From contig JAHBMJ010000364.1 of NCBI GenBank assembly GCA_018398765.1, positions 34,515 to 49,402 of the forward strand: a stretch of DNA of 14,888 nucleotides, written 5' to 3'. The notes beneath the pieces were generated by a model. It saw nothing but the letters and a program-made list of their open reading frames with translations. It was not told the origin of the DNA and did no database searches. The stretch's first letter is position 1. Every line of letters begins with the position of its first letter. Origin of the DNA: Chromera velia. Taxonomy: Eukaryota; Sar; Chromeraceae. Positions 1 through 9,837 of this stretch are shown piece by piece. Position numbers and translations under genes: made by a program.

Positions 1-717
1 ACTGTTCAAGAAAATCTTCAGGTGGTCTGTCTGGGTGTCTCCTACTGAGTCTCACCTTGTCTGACCGTTTGTCGTCTGTCCTTCTTTCTGCCGTTCGGTC
101 GGTGTCTGGCAGTGTCTCCTCGTCTGCTAAAATCGTTTCCATCGTCTTGTCGGCCGTCTCCGGTATTCGGAGCGTGACCGATCTCGCGATGGCTTGCATT
201 GATTCAAGCTTTCAGAATTGAAAATGGGAATGACACTTTGCCAGTCCTGACTGTGTGCCTTTTTTTTTTTTTGGTGTCAGTGACGGGCTGCAGGTGGGAG
301 GACCGAGGGGAAGATTGGGGGGGTCCCTTGGTGGGTCTTTTGGGTTTCTTCCGACAACAGTGAAACGCAGGATGTGTTTTTGGTGTTCGTGAAGGAACTT
401 CAAGGAGACCTTTGTTTTCCTTTTCTGTTGTTCCGCCAGGAGGTAAAACGTGAGAGGGGTCATGATGCACGAAGCAGAAACTTTAAGCAGCGAAGCAGTT
501 CTCTTCCGTCGTCTTGTCGGCCGTCTCCGGTAATCGGAGCGTGACCGATCTCTGTCACGGTGGTTTGCCTGATGGGAATGAGTGCATCGATGGCCGGATC
601 GATGAAGGCTTTCAGAGTTGAAAGAAAATGCATAGGAGGGAAGGCGGACACTTAATTTGCCAGACCTCTTTTGTTTTTCAGGGGAGGGGGGGGTGAAGTG
701 GCTGCGGTTGCATGTAG
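1..717. other. Left-edge region without a supported gene
   Basis: No exon set could be supported here. The first 130 bases are rich in TCTG/TGTC words like the introns elsewhere in the window. A minus-strand open frame of 177 codons (745-212) crosses the region, but its protein is low in complexity and it overlaps the duplicated segment. A good acceptor-like site, a pyrimidine run followed by CAG, ends at about 680. It lies 37 bases before the ATG of the candidate gene at 718, so this stretch may include a 5'-UTR intron of that gene. Confidence 0.4.
137..630. repeat. Diverged direct duplication (two copies)
   Basis: Positions 137-185 and 504-552 match over 49 bases with two differences. A second matching patch follows in each copy (about 208-226 and 608-630), now offset by 400 rather than 367, so the second copy carries about 33 extra bases. 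Each copy holds a small inverted repeat, CTCCG-5-CGGAG, whose stem is identical while the loop differs by one base. It could be an old local duplication or two members of a dispersed family; the window cannot decide. Confidence 0.7.
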
Positions 718-1320
718 ATGGCGCTCCTTCCAAGTTTGCATGCACGCCTGTGCCCCGGTGCTGCTACTGGCCTTACTCAGCCTTATCCATTCGTGGTGCA
801 CTTCCGCTACGATCATTCTACCGAATTGTCAGACAGTACTGCAGCTGTCGCTTCACAGTGTGGGCGTTGTTTCAAGAAGAGAAGCGGGCAACACGTTGTA
901 GAATTAATGGTGCAGACAGGTCAGGCAGGCAAGAGGCGTGTCTGTCTGCATGGGATTGAGTGACTGCGTCCAGTCGTGGCAGTGTGGCGTGAAGCCGTCG
1001 TCAGGAATGTGACAGTGAAGGTTGCACAAATACATGAGGGGCATGCACACCCATGCAGTGGGTGGAGATTCAAGTCTCTGTGAGAGTCTGTTTGGAAGTT
1101 CTGACAATGCTTGACAGAAAAGCTCTACCCAGCTCTGGCTGTTCTGCGCACAATGGAGAGGGTGTGTCGGTGCACGTTGAGTCACTTACTAGGTCACTTA
1201 CCAAGAGTCATACTGGAGTGTGGCGAGTGTACTACCCCCTTTGTGTCCGTTTATCCGATCGAGGAAGAAGAAAGAAAAGACTCGGAGGCTAGCTCGGAAG
1301 ATTTAAGACGAAGTCAATAA
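718..1320 (+). CDS. Candidate two-exon gene for a 134-residue protein with two CxxC pairs
   Basis: Function not recognised. Proposed exons are 718-919 and 1118-1320, joined in phase 1 across a GT-AG intron of 198 bases (donor AG|GTCAGG, acceptor TTGACAG|AA). The ATG at 718 has an in-frame TAG directly before it, so it is a natural start, and a strong acceptor-like site at 680 may end a 5'-UTR intron. The product has Cys48-Gly-Arg-Cys51 and Cys102-Gly-Glu-Cys105, a spacing seen in small zinc-binding folds, then an acidic and basic tail from about residue 115. The stop overlaps AATAAA (1316-1321), a possible polyadenylation signal. Third-position GC is only moderate, and two other frames are also open across exon 1. 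One of these (740-901) reads like a 53-residue peptide with a hydrophobic signal-like start. The model rests on phase and splice sites alone. Confidence 0.33.
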
Positions 1321-1559
1321 AGAGGAATCACAATTTTTTTTTTTTAAGTTTTAAAGAACTTGTATGTCTGTATGCATGTGCATATTATATGCAGCATATG
1401 GAACGATAATTAAGAAGTTGAAAACGTTACTAATCCAGACGTCATTGAATGAATGTGAGACTTAATTAAAATCTATGCAGGCTCTCTCTATATATGTAAA
1501 CAAATAAGGTAATACTATCAACTTAGTATTAAACATGTGTTAATTTGAGCAGTATATAC

Positions 1560-1711
1560 GTACGCACTGTAAAACCGTAGCATTCACCATTTGCTAGGCC
1601 ATTGGGTTGGACTTAGAGCAGCGGTGTAGAGGCTTACTATGAAATGATCAATATCGCCCTGCTAGCTCTGGCGACAGATAGACATAGCGGGAAGGCCCTA
1701 GGACGGAACAT

Positions 1712-1742
<31 letters not shown>
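1560..1742 (+). mobile_element. Possible SINE-like element ending in (TCAA)n
   Basis: A non-repetitive block of moderate GC lies inside an AT-rich island and ends abruptly in seven copies of TCAA (1713-1742), the layout of a short retroposon with a simple-repeat tail. Around 1606-1615 there is a weak match to a pol III B box (GGTTGGACTT against the consensus GGTTCGANTC), with no convincing A box. The short inverted pair TCGCC/GGCGA lies at about 1654-1675. No target-site duplication could be fixed. The 5' boundary is a guess. Confidence 0.22.
1713..1742 (+). repeat. (TCAA)n microsatellite
   Basis: Seven perfect TCAA units plus a partial one. Confidence 0.95.
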
Positions 1743-1957
1743 CTAGTAAATATCAGAATTATCAAATAATTAATATCAGGGTTGGTACTAACTGCGTCCA
1801 AAATAAAAGTTTCAGACAGAGACAGTAAACATGTGTATTAATAGTAGCAAATCGCTTCGTATCGCTCTGCTCTCTTAGAAATTAATCTGACGTACACCTA
1901 TTTCCGCGACAGAGTGACATTTCCTTTTTTCATCCTCGTCAATGCTTTCACAATCTT

Positions 1958-2767
1958 TCACATGCGGCCCAAGTCAGGGACCACCCCAGCACCCACCCTG
2001 GGGAGCCCTCCTCCCGCAGGTGGCGCCTGGGAGCTGCCTCCGTGTCTCGTTGGACGTCTCCCCGCAGCAGCAGAGGGCAGGGGTGGGTGGGGACTTGGGT
2101 CGACGTCAGACCCCCTCTCCCACGGAATATCCGAATTTCCATTTTGCCCATTTCCGTTTGATCCGTTTGGCGTCTCTCCAGAACCAGAAAGAGCCTGAGA
2201 AGACAAGAAAAAAGAGAAGAGGAAAAGAAGACAGAAAAAAACGATGAAACGACAGCCGGACTGGGAACGCAGAGACGGTTGAGTGAGAATCCTGCATGAC
2301 ATTCTTTGGAGAGTGCGCATAGACAGATGAACTTTTCCCTGTATATTTTTTTTCCTGATTTCTTTTATGCATCCCGCCTTCCATCCGATTACGCTAGCTC
2401 TCTCTGCCGGATTTTGGTTGACTCAAATGGGCCTGTCCACACACAAATCCCAAATCTGATTGCTGAAATGACACCTCCCACACCCACACCCACACCCAAC
2501 CACACACACACACACGGCCACGTACCTGGAGCACTCCCTTGTCGACGAAGAGTCTGGCCAGGCAGAGACGCTCAAAGGAATCCGAGTTGGACACCGGAAG
2601 GTTCTTCACTGAGACCCCAGCCTCACCCGCATCTCGCACCGCCCTCAGGAAATCCGCAGCTGCAGGCTCAATGCGCATCTGGAGCCTGTAGCCAGCCAGC
2701 CAGAGACGCAGACACACACAGACACATTACATGTTTCTTCTTCTCCCTTCTTTTTTTCATGTACACA

Positions 2768-2799
<32 letters not shown>

Positions 2800-5700
2800 A
2801 CGGAGATTCTGTGAGAGAGCTACAGAATATTTTGTGGGAGCACACCCTTGCCGGAGCAACGAAACGCGGAAGTAGAATCACCGTAGAGGGCTGGAGAAGC
2901 GAATGTTCACGCATTTCAATGCAGCATAAAATTTCTTCCTCTTTTCTCTGCCAATACCGCAACCAACCGGCGGGACTTCTGTCTTTGAATTCTGTTGAGA
3001 GAGAGACGACAAGAGGAAAAGAGACGAAAACGGACGGAAGAGAAAGGGAAGAGAAAAGAAAAGAAAAGAAGAGAGATGGTAGACCGACCTCGCGCCCCCT
3101 CTCTTTTCGAAACACGCTTCTGATGCTCCCGCCTCGCACGTCATCTCGATTTCTTCAGAGAACACACACATACACTCCCAGAGGGGGCCGTGACGAGAAC
3201 GCACATACAAGGGCGCGCACGCGAACACAGACGCACTCACAGACCAGAAAGACATGCACAGAAAGATTCAAGCATCTTGATGCACACAAAACCAACCCAG
3301 TCCCTCTTCCCTTCCGCATGAAGTCCTCTCGCTGTCTTTCTGAATGAGAACGGGTAGAAGGCTGAACAGAGAATTCCTCCCCCCCCCATGCCCCCCCAAT
3401 TTAAATATTTTTCGATTTGCTCTGAACCCCCCATCCTCTGCCCTCTCTCATCTACCACACACCCAACAACCAACCATGCAGCCCCATCTCGTCTCAGTCA
3501 CTCCCTCACTGACTGACTGACTGACCAGGATCCAAACGAATTTGACTCCGCGACGTGACTGCAGAACCCGCACCGACCATCACGGGACCTGGAGGCAGAC
3601 AGACAGACAAGCAGATCGACAGGAAGAAAGAGACAGGGAGGGTATGCAGTCAGCAGAAAAAAGAGATGGATCAGAAGAAAGGTTTCTTTTTTCCCTTCGC
3701 TTTTGTCTGTTTCTTTCGTCCTTTCCTCCTTCCTTCATTCCTTCTTTCTTTCCTTCTCTCTCCCTCTCTCACACACATACACGCACACACACCCTCACTT
3801 CATTTCCTTTCTCCTTTCTTCCTTGCAATGTTTTGGGACTTTCTTTCTTTCACTCATTTCTTCTTTGCATCCCTCTTCCCTCCCTTCCTCCAGTGCTTTT
3901 CTCCTGCTTCCGGCTTGCCTCTTTCTGTCTGACCTGTCTGCATTGTCCTCATGTGTTGCCTCAACTGATTGCTGTTCACCCTGCAACACACACAGACGGG
4001 AAGACACGGAGACGAGGGAGGAGGGATGAAGGAAGGGAAAATAAACAACTTTCTGTTTCTTCTATTTCTCATTTTTTCTTTAGGCAGACAGGCAGACAAA
4101 CAGACAAACACATAGACAGCCAGAGAAAGGAACCTCACCCACCGCCCACAGCCCCCTCGAGGACAATGAATCCTTCCCTTCGTTCGTGCTTCGAAAGAGA
4201 GAGGGGAGGACGAGAGGATCTTCAATCAAAGAGACAAGCGAACAAATCGGTACACACAGCGAAGAACGAGACAAAGAGAGATGCCGAAGGAAAGCCAAAT
4301 TCGTAGGCACGCCAACAACCCCCCCCGCCATCCTGCACATGAACACAGAGAGAGAGAGAGAGAGAGAGAGACAGGCCAGAAGTGAAGGAGTTTTTTACCT
4401 TCCTGCAGGCTCAGACTTAATGCACCTGCCTGCCTGCCTGTCTCGATCCCACCAACCCGCTCACTTACCTTTGCATTTGAGCAGAGAAAGAAGCGCGCAG
4501 GTTGTCCTCTGTCAACGCCGCCTGTCAGTGTGTCATCACATGACATGGAGGGGGGAAAAAAGAACGACACACACACCGGAAGGAATCCAGCAGGGAGAAC
4601 ACAAACAGAGAGTGGTTCCGAAAGCCTTCAACAGAGGAGAGCAGCAGAACAGATTGAATTTCTCTTTTTCCGCTTGAAATGATTCGATTTTGATACAAAG
4701 AACACGCTGTGGTCCCCAAAAGCGCAACCCCCCTTCCCTCCTACAGCCCTCCCCTTTCCAAAGCGAGAGAGAACACCACCACAATGCACACCGAAACACA
4801 TCCCTCCCCTTCCTTCCCTCAGCAAAGCACAAAACAGAAAGGGGGTCGCGCGACAGAAGAGAGACAGAGGGAGAGTCTCAATCCAATTACATTCCAGAAA
4901 GGGGGGGCACACCTAGAAGACGACAGCCTCCCTGCCTCCCCCACCCCTCACTCATTCAATGCCTCTTCCTTCCTTCCACCCAGCCACCCACTCTCCCTCT
5001 CTGTAACCCACCCGGAGTTTGGTGAGAATGGACTCAATCCTCTCAGCGTACTCGGGGGACTCTCTTCCGTTATTCCCCCTCTCCCCCCTCCCCTGCCCGC
5101 CTACTGCGTCTTCCTTCAGCACACTGCGGCGAAGAAGGAGCCGCTCCTCCTCGTCCAGAACGTTCCCCCCTGGCCGACTCGTTGAGTTGGTCGACACAGG
5201 GGCGGCAGTCGCTGCAAACACGCAGACGGAGACAGACAGACAGGCAAGCAGTGGAGTGAGAGAGAACGTCTCGCTTCGTTCACTTGAGCAAAAAGAAAAT
5301 CAAGTGCAGAGAACCTGCACCTCCTCACACACCCTCGCATGAAAGAGACAAAGAAGCAAAGGAACCCCCTACCTTCCAAAAGCCCCTCATTCAAATCAGT
5401 TTCCATCATACGGCAAATTCCTTCCCTCTGCGACTGATTGACCACGTGTCGATATGGAGAGAAGGGAAAGGGGGGAAACCAGTCTTCGGAACAGCCACAA
5501 ACAAACAGACAGGCGAACGAGCCAATCAGACAACACAGATAGGCAGACAGAAAGACCATTTAATCTATTCATTTCTTCTCCCTCCTTCTCTGCAGGGACA
5601 CAACAGACCAAGAGGAAGACAGAGGCAATGAAAGACAAAAGTACAACACGGCCAGTCAGACAAGATAGGCAGGTGGCCCGAAAAGTGAGTTGAGCGTCCG

Positions 5701-7149
5701 TTGCCGAACTGACAGACTCTATCGTTTTCTGCAGACAGACTATATGTTTCTTCTTCTCACTTCTTTTCTTCATGTACACGACAAACAGGCAGACAGACCG
5801 ACAGAAAAACTAACCAACCAACTAACCAATAAACGAAGGAGCAAAGGAACGGACCAACCTGCAATCTGCATAGAGTCCTGAGGTCGGAGAGGCCCCCTGA
5901 TGATTTCTCCCAGCGTTCTCTCCAGGGCCGCGCCCCTGTTCATGTCGGAGGAGGGGACCGTCAGGGTCACGTGGAGGCTCTGGGAGGACTCGGGGGTCTT
6001 CGCACAGTGCAGATGACTGCACCACCCCATTCATACAATGCAGGCAGGCAGGCAGACAAAGAAAGAAAGAAGAAACAGGTAGAACATAATTGTGCTGGCA
6101 AACGCGTAGAGTGAGTGTAGAAGGAATCTTGTGTAAACAGACTGCAAAATACACAAGACAGAGTTCCACTGCGTGAGCGTAACGAACTACATAACAGAGA
6201 AGAGAGGTCTCGCTGAGTGTACGCAACTTACTGTAACGACAACAAGAGGCAGGCACAATCGGAGAAAAGTATTCCTCCTTTCAGATTACAGAGAGAAGCC
6301 TTACTTGCCTCCCTTCCAGGACCTTCTTCTTCTTTACGTCCTTTTCTTTCGATGAAATCACTACCACGAACTTTCTGCAGCTACAACACCGGCATTTCTG
6401 CAACGCGTGCAAACGGCCACTGTCTCAACATCCATTTTGGAATGTGCAAAAGAATGTGCGTAAAACTAATCTTTTTTTTGAACACCGTGAAAGACGCACT
6501 CTCACCGAATGCATTACTGTACACACAGAAAAAAAATAACAGCATGCATTACAACAGCATCCACTGACCCTCTGGGTATGTAGAGAACATCCCCTGCCGA
6601 CAGGGTGCACTCCAACACTGGTGGTCCTTCCGCACCTGTGGGCACAGTTTCGCTCTTCCCAGCCATTTCATCCGACAGAATCAGACGCAGCCCCGGCAAC
6701 GGCCCGAAGACTTTCCACGCCTTTGTTCCCCATAACTGTACTAGGATCGTGTCTTGGTCGTCTGAGTGGACGTTGACGGCAAATGTACCCGGAGGTGTGA
6801 GGTACAAGACCGCGAAGACGTGATGGAAAAAACGGGTGGCCAGTTCTCGACAAAATGCGAATAAACGGGGATGGGTTCTGTCTGCCATGTTGACAATCAG
6901 AGAAGCTCCATCGAGATACGCAAGCCAGGGAGAGACGCTTGGAGCGACTGCCCTTCCCTTTTTGAAGATTTTCAATTGATCAGGGATTCTCCCGAGGATG
7001 TCCATCATTGTATCCGCATCGATCATCGAAGGAAGAGGGTTGTCTGGGAAGTCTGCAGCCTTCACAAGGAGGGGCCTCTCCTCCCAGTAGGTAGAGAAGA
7101 ACTCTGGAGTCAAAATCGTAGAGCAGAAGCAGTCCGCGTCGTCGTTCAT
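1958..7149 (-). CDS. JmjC/cupin ribosomal oxygenase, NO66/MINA53 (RIOX) family, nine exons
   Basis: Predicted Fe(II)/2-oxoglutarate dioxygenase of the group that hydroxylates histidines in ribosomal proteins (family knowledge: NO66 acts on uL2, MINA53 on uL15). Exons in transcript order are 7149-6569, 6016-5859, 5211-5012, 4521-4469, 4188-4139, 3588-3526, 2978-2882, 2685-2526 and 2194-1958. All junctions are GT-AG and phases match throughout, giving 532 residues. The N terminus shows the family's opening (LTPEFFSTYWEERPLLVK, 13-30). The iron site is His128-x-Asp130 plus His197. His197 follows the Pro-Arg-Gly turn and is created by splicing exon 1 to exon 2. Lys143, fifteen residues after His128, is where NO66 has its 2-oxoglutarate lysine. 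The helical middle spans about 220-330. Residues about 405-454 resemble the C-terminal winged helix. The last exon adds 78 Gly/Pro/Ser-rich residues without visible homology. The ATG sits in a good context just before the conserved start. The length lies between those recalled for MINA53 and NO66. Confidence 0.88.
2471..2516. repeat. (CCCACA)n and (CA)n repeat in the last intron of the oxygenase gene
   Basis: CACACC-type units pass into a (CA)n run. It lies just downstream, in transcript sense, of the exon 8 donor (GTACGT at 2525-2520). Confidence 0.9.
2731..2801 (-). repeat. Intronic repeat element, copy A, with (CTGT)n
   Basis: It lies in intron 7 of the oxygenase gene. In transcript sense it is a (CTGT)n run (2773-2801), a short spacer with GTACATG, and a purine block. 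The first 53 bases (2731-2783) match copy B at 5744-5796 with four substitutions and no gap. Confidence 0.8.
4347..4371. repeat. (GA)n microsatellite, (CT)n in transcript sense
   Basis: A dinucleotide run of about 12 units in intron 4 of the oxygenase gene, pyrimidine in the transcript. Confidence 0.95.
5744..5796 (-). repeat. Intronic repeat element, copy B
   Basis: It lies in intron 2 of the oxygenase gene. It is colinear with copy A in intron 7 (49 of 53 bases identical), including the GTACA core and the start of the tetranucleotide run. Because the two copies sit in different introns of one gene in the same orientation, local duplication or insertion of a dispersed family are both possible. 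Confidence 0.8.
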
Positions 7150-8192
7150 CTTGAGAGAAGGCAATTGGAAGTGACGAACACCAAAGGGAGACGGCCGCAG
7201 AAATAGACGACCGCAACAACAGAACAAGTTGGGAAGCCCCAAACGCGCAAAGGAAGGAACTAAGGTGAATTCAAAACTGCCAAAATACCAGCGAAACGAC
7301 TAGATGGCAAACCCAGTCAGCTGCTGTAGAGCTGTGGGTGCGGCGAGTCCAGCGACCAAGGAGCAACGGACCGATCCGAATGGTCGCAAACTCAGTTCCT
7401 TCCAGAGTCGGAAAGTTCAAGCATTCAATTCAATCTGTCCTCACAGCGCGATAGAGGAGGCTCACGAAAGAAGCGTCCAGCACATGCATGGCCGAGCTTG
7501 CGCGACCCACATTCATCCACATTCATTGATTCACATCTCCAGGGCTTAAGAGTAAGAGCTTGTCTCAGTGGTCCTTTCGATCGTGGCTGATCGACTCAGT
7601 CTGGCCTCCCATGAATTCCCATGGCACTCCTACATAGCACTCCCTCGCGTATCGGTGTGGCGTGCAATGGCGTGCATGCATGCATGTGGCGAGCGGTCGA
7701 TCTTTTTTGTCTTTTTTGAGCCATGCATGCACGAATTGGCCCCGCAATTTCCGCAAACTCAGGTCTGTCGTTCAGAAATGTTCAGAAAATGACTTCGCAG
7801 CTCGGAGAAGCACACAGCCAAGCTTTATATGATTGTCAGCAAAGAATCCTGCAGAGATCGAGGTACAGACGCCTGTAGCCACAGCCAGTAGAGAGCTACA
7901 GTGGTGACGGAGCGAACCCTATCCGCAGACTGTCCAGCTAACGGAAAAACCAAACCACCGTTGCTCCTCGCCTTCCCGTACCGTTCGACTTGGACTGACG
8001 GGTCGATTGTGCTGGACTGCTCGAGTGCAGTCCTGTGTGCGCTGCTTTGTCCATTGCAAGGGCAGTCTGACCTCTTGACAGTTCTAAGTCGTCAGAGGAT
8101 TTCTGTCTGAAATCCCTAGCACCTCTGTTCCATCCGTCTACGCACTTGCTTATTTGCTCAATCTGTTTGTCCACTCGACAGTCTGATCCGTC
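7150..8192. promoter_or_regulatory. Shared intergenic region between two divergent genes
   Basis: This 1,043-bp gap separates the ATG of the oxygenase gene (minus) from that of the SAP-TMEM41 gene (plus), so it must hold both promoters unless either gene has distant 5'-UTR exons. TGCATGCA-type palindromes occur at 7484-7490 (core only), 7673-7686 (three overlapping units) and 7724-7731. Such motifs are bound by some ApiAP2 factors in Apicomplexa (established); use here is inference. A pyrimidine-rich stretch ending in CGACAG at about 8180 could be a 5'-UTR intron acceptor, and CTCAAG directly before the oxygenase ATG is another possible one. No exon was seen inside. Confidence 0.5.
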
Positions 8193-9676
8193 ATGAGTGT
8201 GTTCATTGACAAGGCCAACTCCGTGAAGGAGATTGAGAAGTTCTCTCTCTCCGACATCCGCCTTGCCCTAGAAGACAGAAACCTGCCGATCGCAGGGACA
8301 AAGAGTGAGCTTTCAAGCAGACTGATGAAAGCTCTAGAGGAGGAGAGGGTCAGGACTGCACCCTCTCCTAGGAGAAGTCCTAGAACGGGGGGTGCAACTT
8401 CCAAAGCGAAGGAAACGACAGGTGCTTCTCCTTCGCGACCTTCGAAGGGGGGAGATGGGGGGGGGGAGAGGGCAGAGGGGGGAGGGGGGAACACTACGAG
8501 ACGACGCTCTAGGGATGCAGAGGATATGGACACGGCCTCTAAGATCACTCAACTCGCAGCGCAAGTCACGCCTGCGAGTTTCCGAAGGAACTTAGTCTTC
8601 ATGGTCATTCTCTTTGGGATTTGCTTGGGTGCTGTACTCTTTTCCCTTCGTCTGCTGAGTACACGAGCGAGTTTACCAGTCGAAAAGAGAATGGTCATAT
8701 GGGACGCAATTGTTCGGGATGCGGAGAGTGACGTGGTGGTTCGGGTCAATAAAGTGGTGTCTGTGCTTCAGGACTACGCACAGAGCCACTCATTTGAGGT
8801 CGTGATGATGATCTCGATTGTGTATCTTTTCTATCAAACGTTCAATGTGTTCCTCTTTTGGGTCCCTGCATTGGGCTCCCTTCTGACTATTCTCGCCGGC
8901 GCTCTGTTTGGTCATTGGAAAGCTCTTCTCCTCTGCTCCACCCTGTCATCGTTAGGTCCGGTCTTTGCTTATGCCCTGTACAATTGGGTGGGCAAGCCGG
9001 TGGCATTAAAGTGGGCAGGTGACCGCATTCGGCAGTTGGAACTACGAATAGCAGCGCACAGGGAGAATCTGTTTGCCTGGATTTTCTTCCTTCGTGTGAC
9101 CCCCCTTTTTCCCAACATCCTGATCAACATGGCTGCTCCGATCATCGGAGTGCCCATCCTGCCCCTCGTGATGGGCACATTCGTCGGTCTGATGCCCAAC
9201 ACGTTCGTGTTCGTCCAGACAGGGTGCAACTTGGCCAAGTTGAACCAACTGGCTGACGTGTGGTGGATCTTCGCAGGTGGGTGGGGGGTGGAATCTGTTC
9301 TTTGTTTTTTGTCTCTGTGTCGGTCCAGCTGTCTTCCTGTCTTTCTGGCGGGCAGTTTCTGGCAGGGAGGCGGTCAGTCTGTCTGCCTGCCTGCCTGCCT
9401 GCCTGTGTATCTGGAAAAGGAAAAGAAGAAGCAGTGCGCACTGTGTCACTTCTTTCTTTTCTTTTCTTTTGTTACAATGGCGAAGCACCAGAAAGGGCCG
9501 CGTGGGATCATTGATGAAGTCAAAAGAGAGAATGGATGCTTTGGTTCATTTTTTTTTTCTTTGCGGAGAGAAAAGAAGTCGTGTAGTCTGTTTGTGTGTC
9601 TATATGTTTGTTTCTGAAAAAGAGACGTGTAGCCTGGCAAAAGGAGGACGGAAAGCAAGGGAGGAAGGAAGAAAGG

Positions 9677-9720
<44 letters not shown>

Positions 9721-9806
9721 AAAGCAAGGAAGGGTGGAAGAAAGACAGATAGCAAGAAAAAAAAAAGGAAGAAAAAAACAAATTGGAAAAAAAAAAGAAG
9801 AAAGGC

Positions 9807-9837
<31 letters not shown>

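Larger units (their letters stand above)
1321..1957. other. AT-rich intergenic island
   Basis: This stretch is clearly richer in A and T than its neighbours and has many stops in all frames. It separates the left candidate gene from the 3' end of the minus-strand oxygenase gene. It holds a T run near 1335, a (TCAA)n repeat and a possible SINE. I see no exon. Confidence 0.6.

Noticed and set aside
1560-1742. tRNA gene
   Set aside because: No cloverleaf, anticodon arm or proper A/B box could be drawn. No tRNA or rRNA was seen elsewhere in the window either.
2773-2801. CRISPR-like regular repeats in the (CAGA)n and other runs
   Set aside because: They are pure tandem microsatellites without spacers, in spliced eukaryotic introns.
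2979-2993. Alternative acceptor of exon 7 (CAACAG|AATTC, 12 bases upstream of the one chosen)
   Set aside because: It has the better pyrimidine tract, but its frame ends in phase 0 at the donor and does not fit exon 8. GACAG|AA fits at both ends and gives the family-like FYAALKCVNIRF strand.
5373-5427. Exon-like segment in oxygenase intron 2 (TCGCAG|AGG ... GGAAG|GTAGGG)
   Set aside because: It reads well in one frame, but that frame needs phase 0 upstream. With the phase-1 end of exon 2 it meets a TGA, while exon 2 joins directly to exon 3 in phase.
7147-7242. Upstream extension of oxygenase exon 1 to 7242
   Set aside because: The extension begins at TTG, not ATG. The ATG at 7149 lies just before the conserved domain start.
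9277-9617. Read-through C terminus of the TMEM41 frame past 9276
   Set aside because: Translation turns to Cys/Leu-rich repeat peptide. The donor at 9277 and exon 2 at 10539 restore the family's last helix and end.
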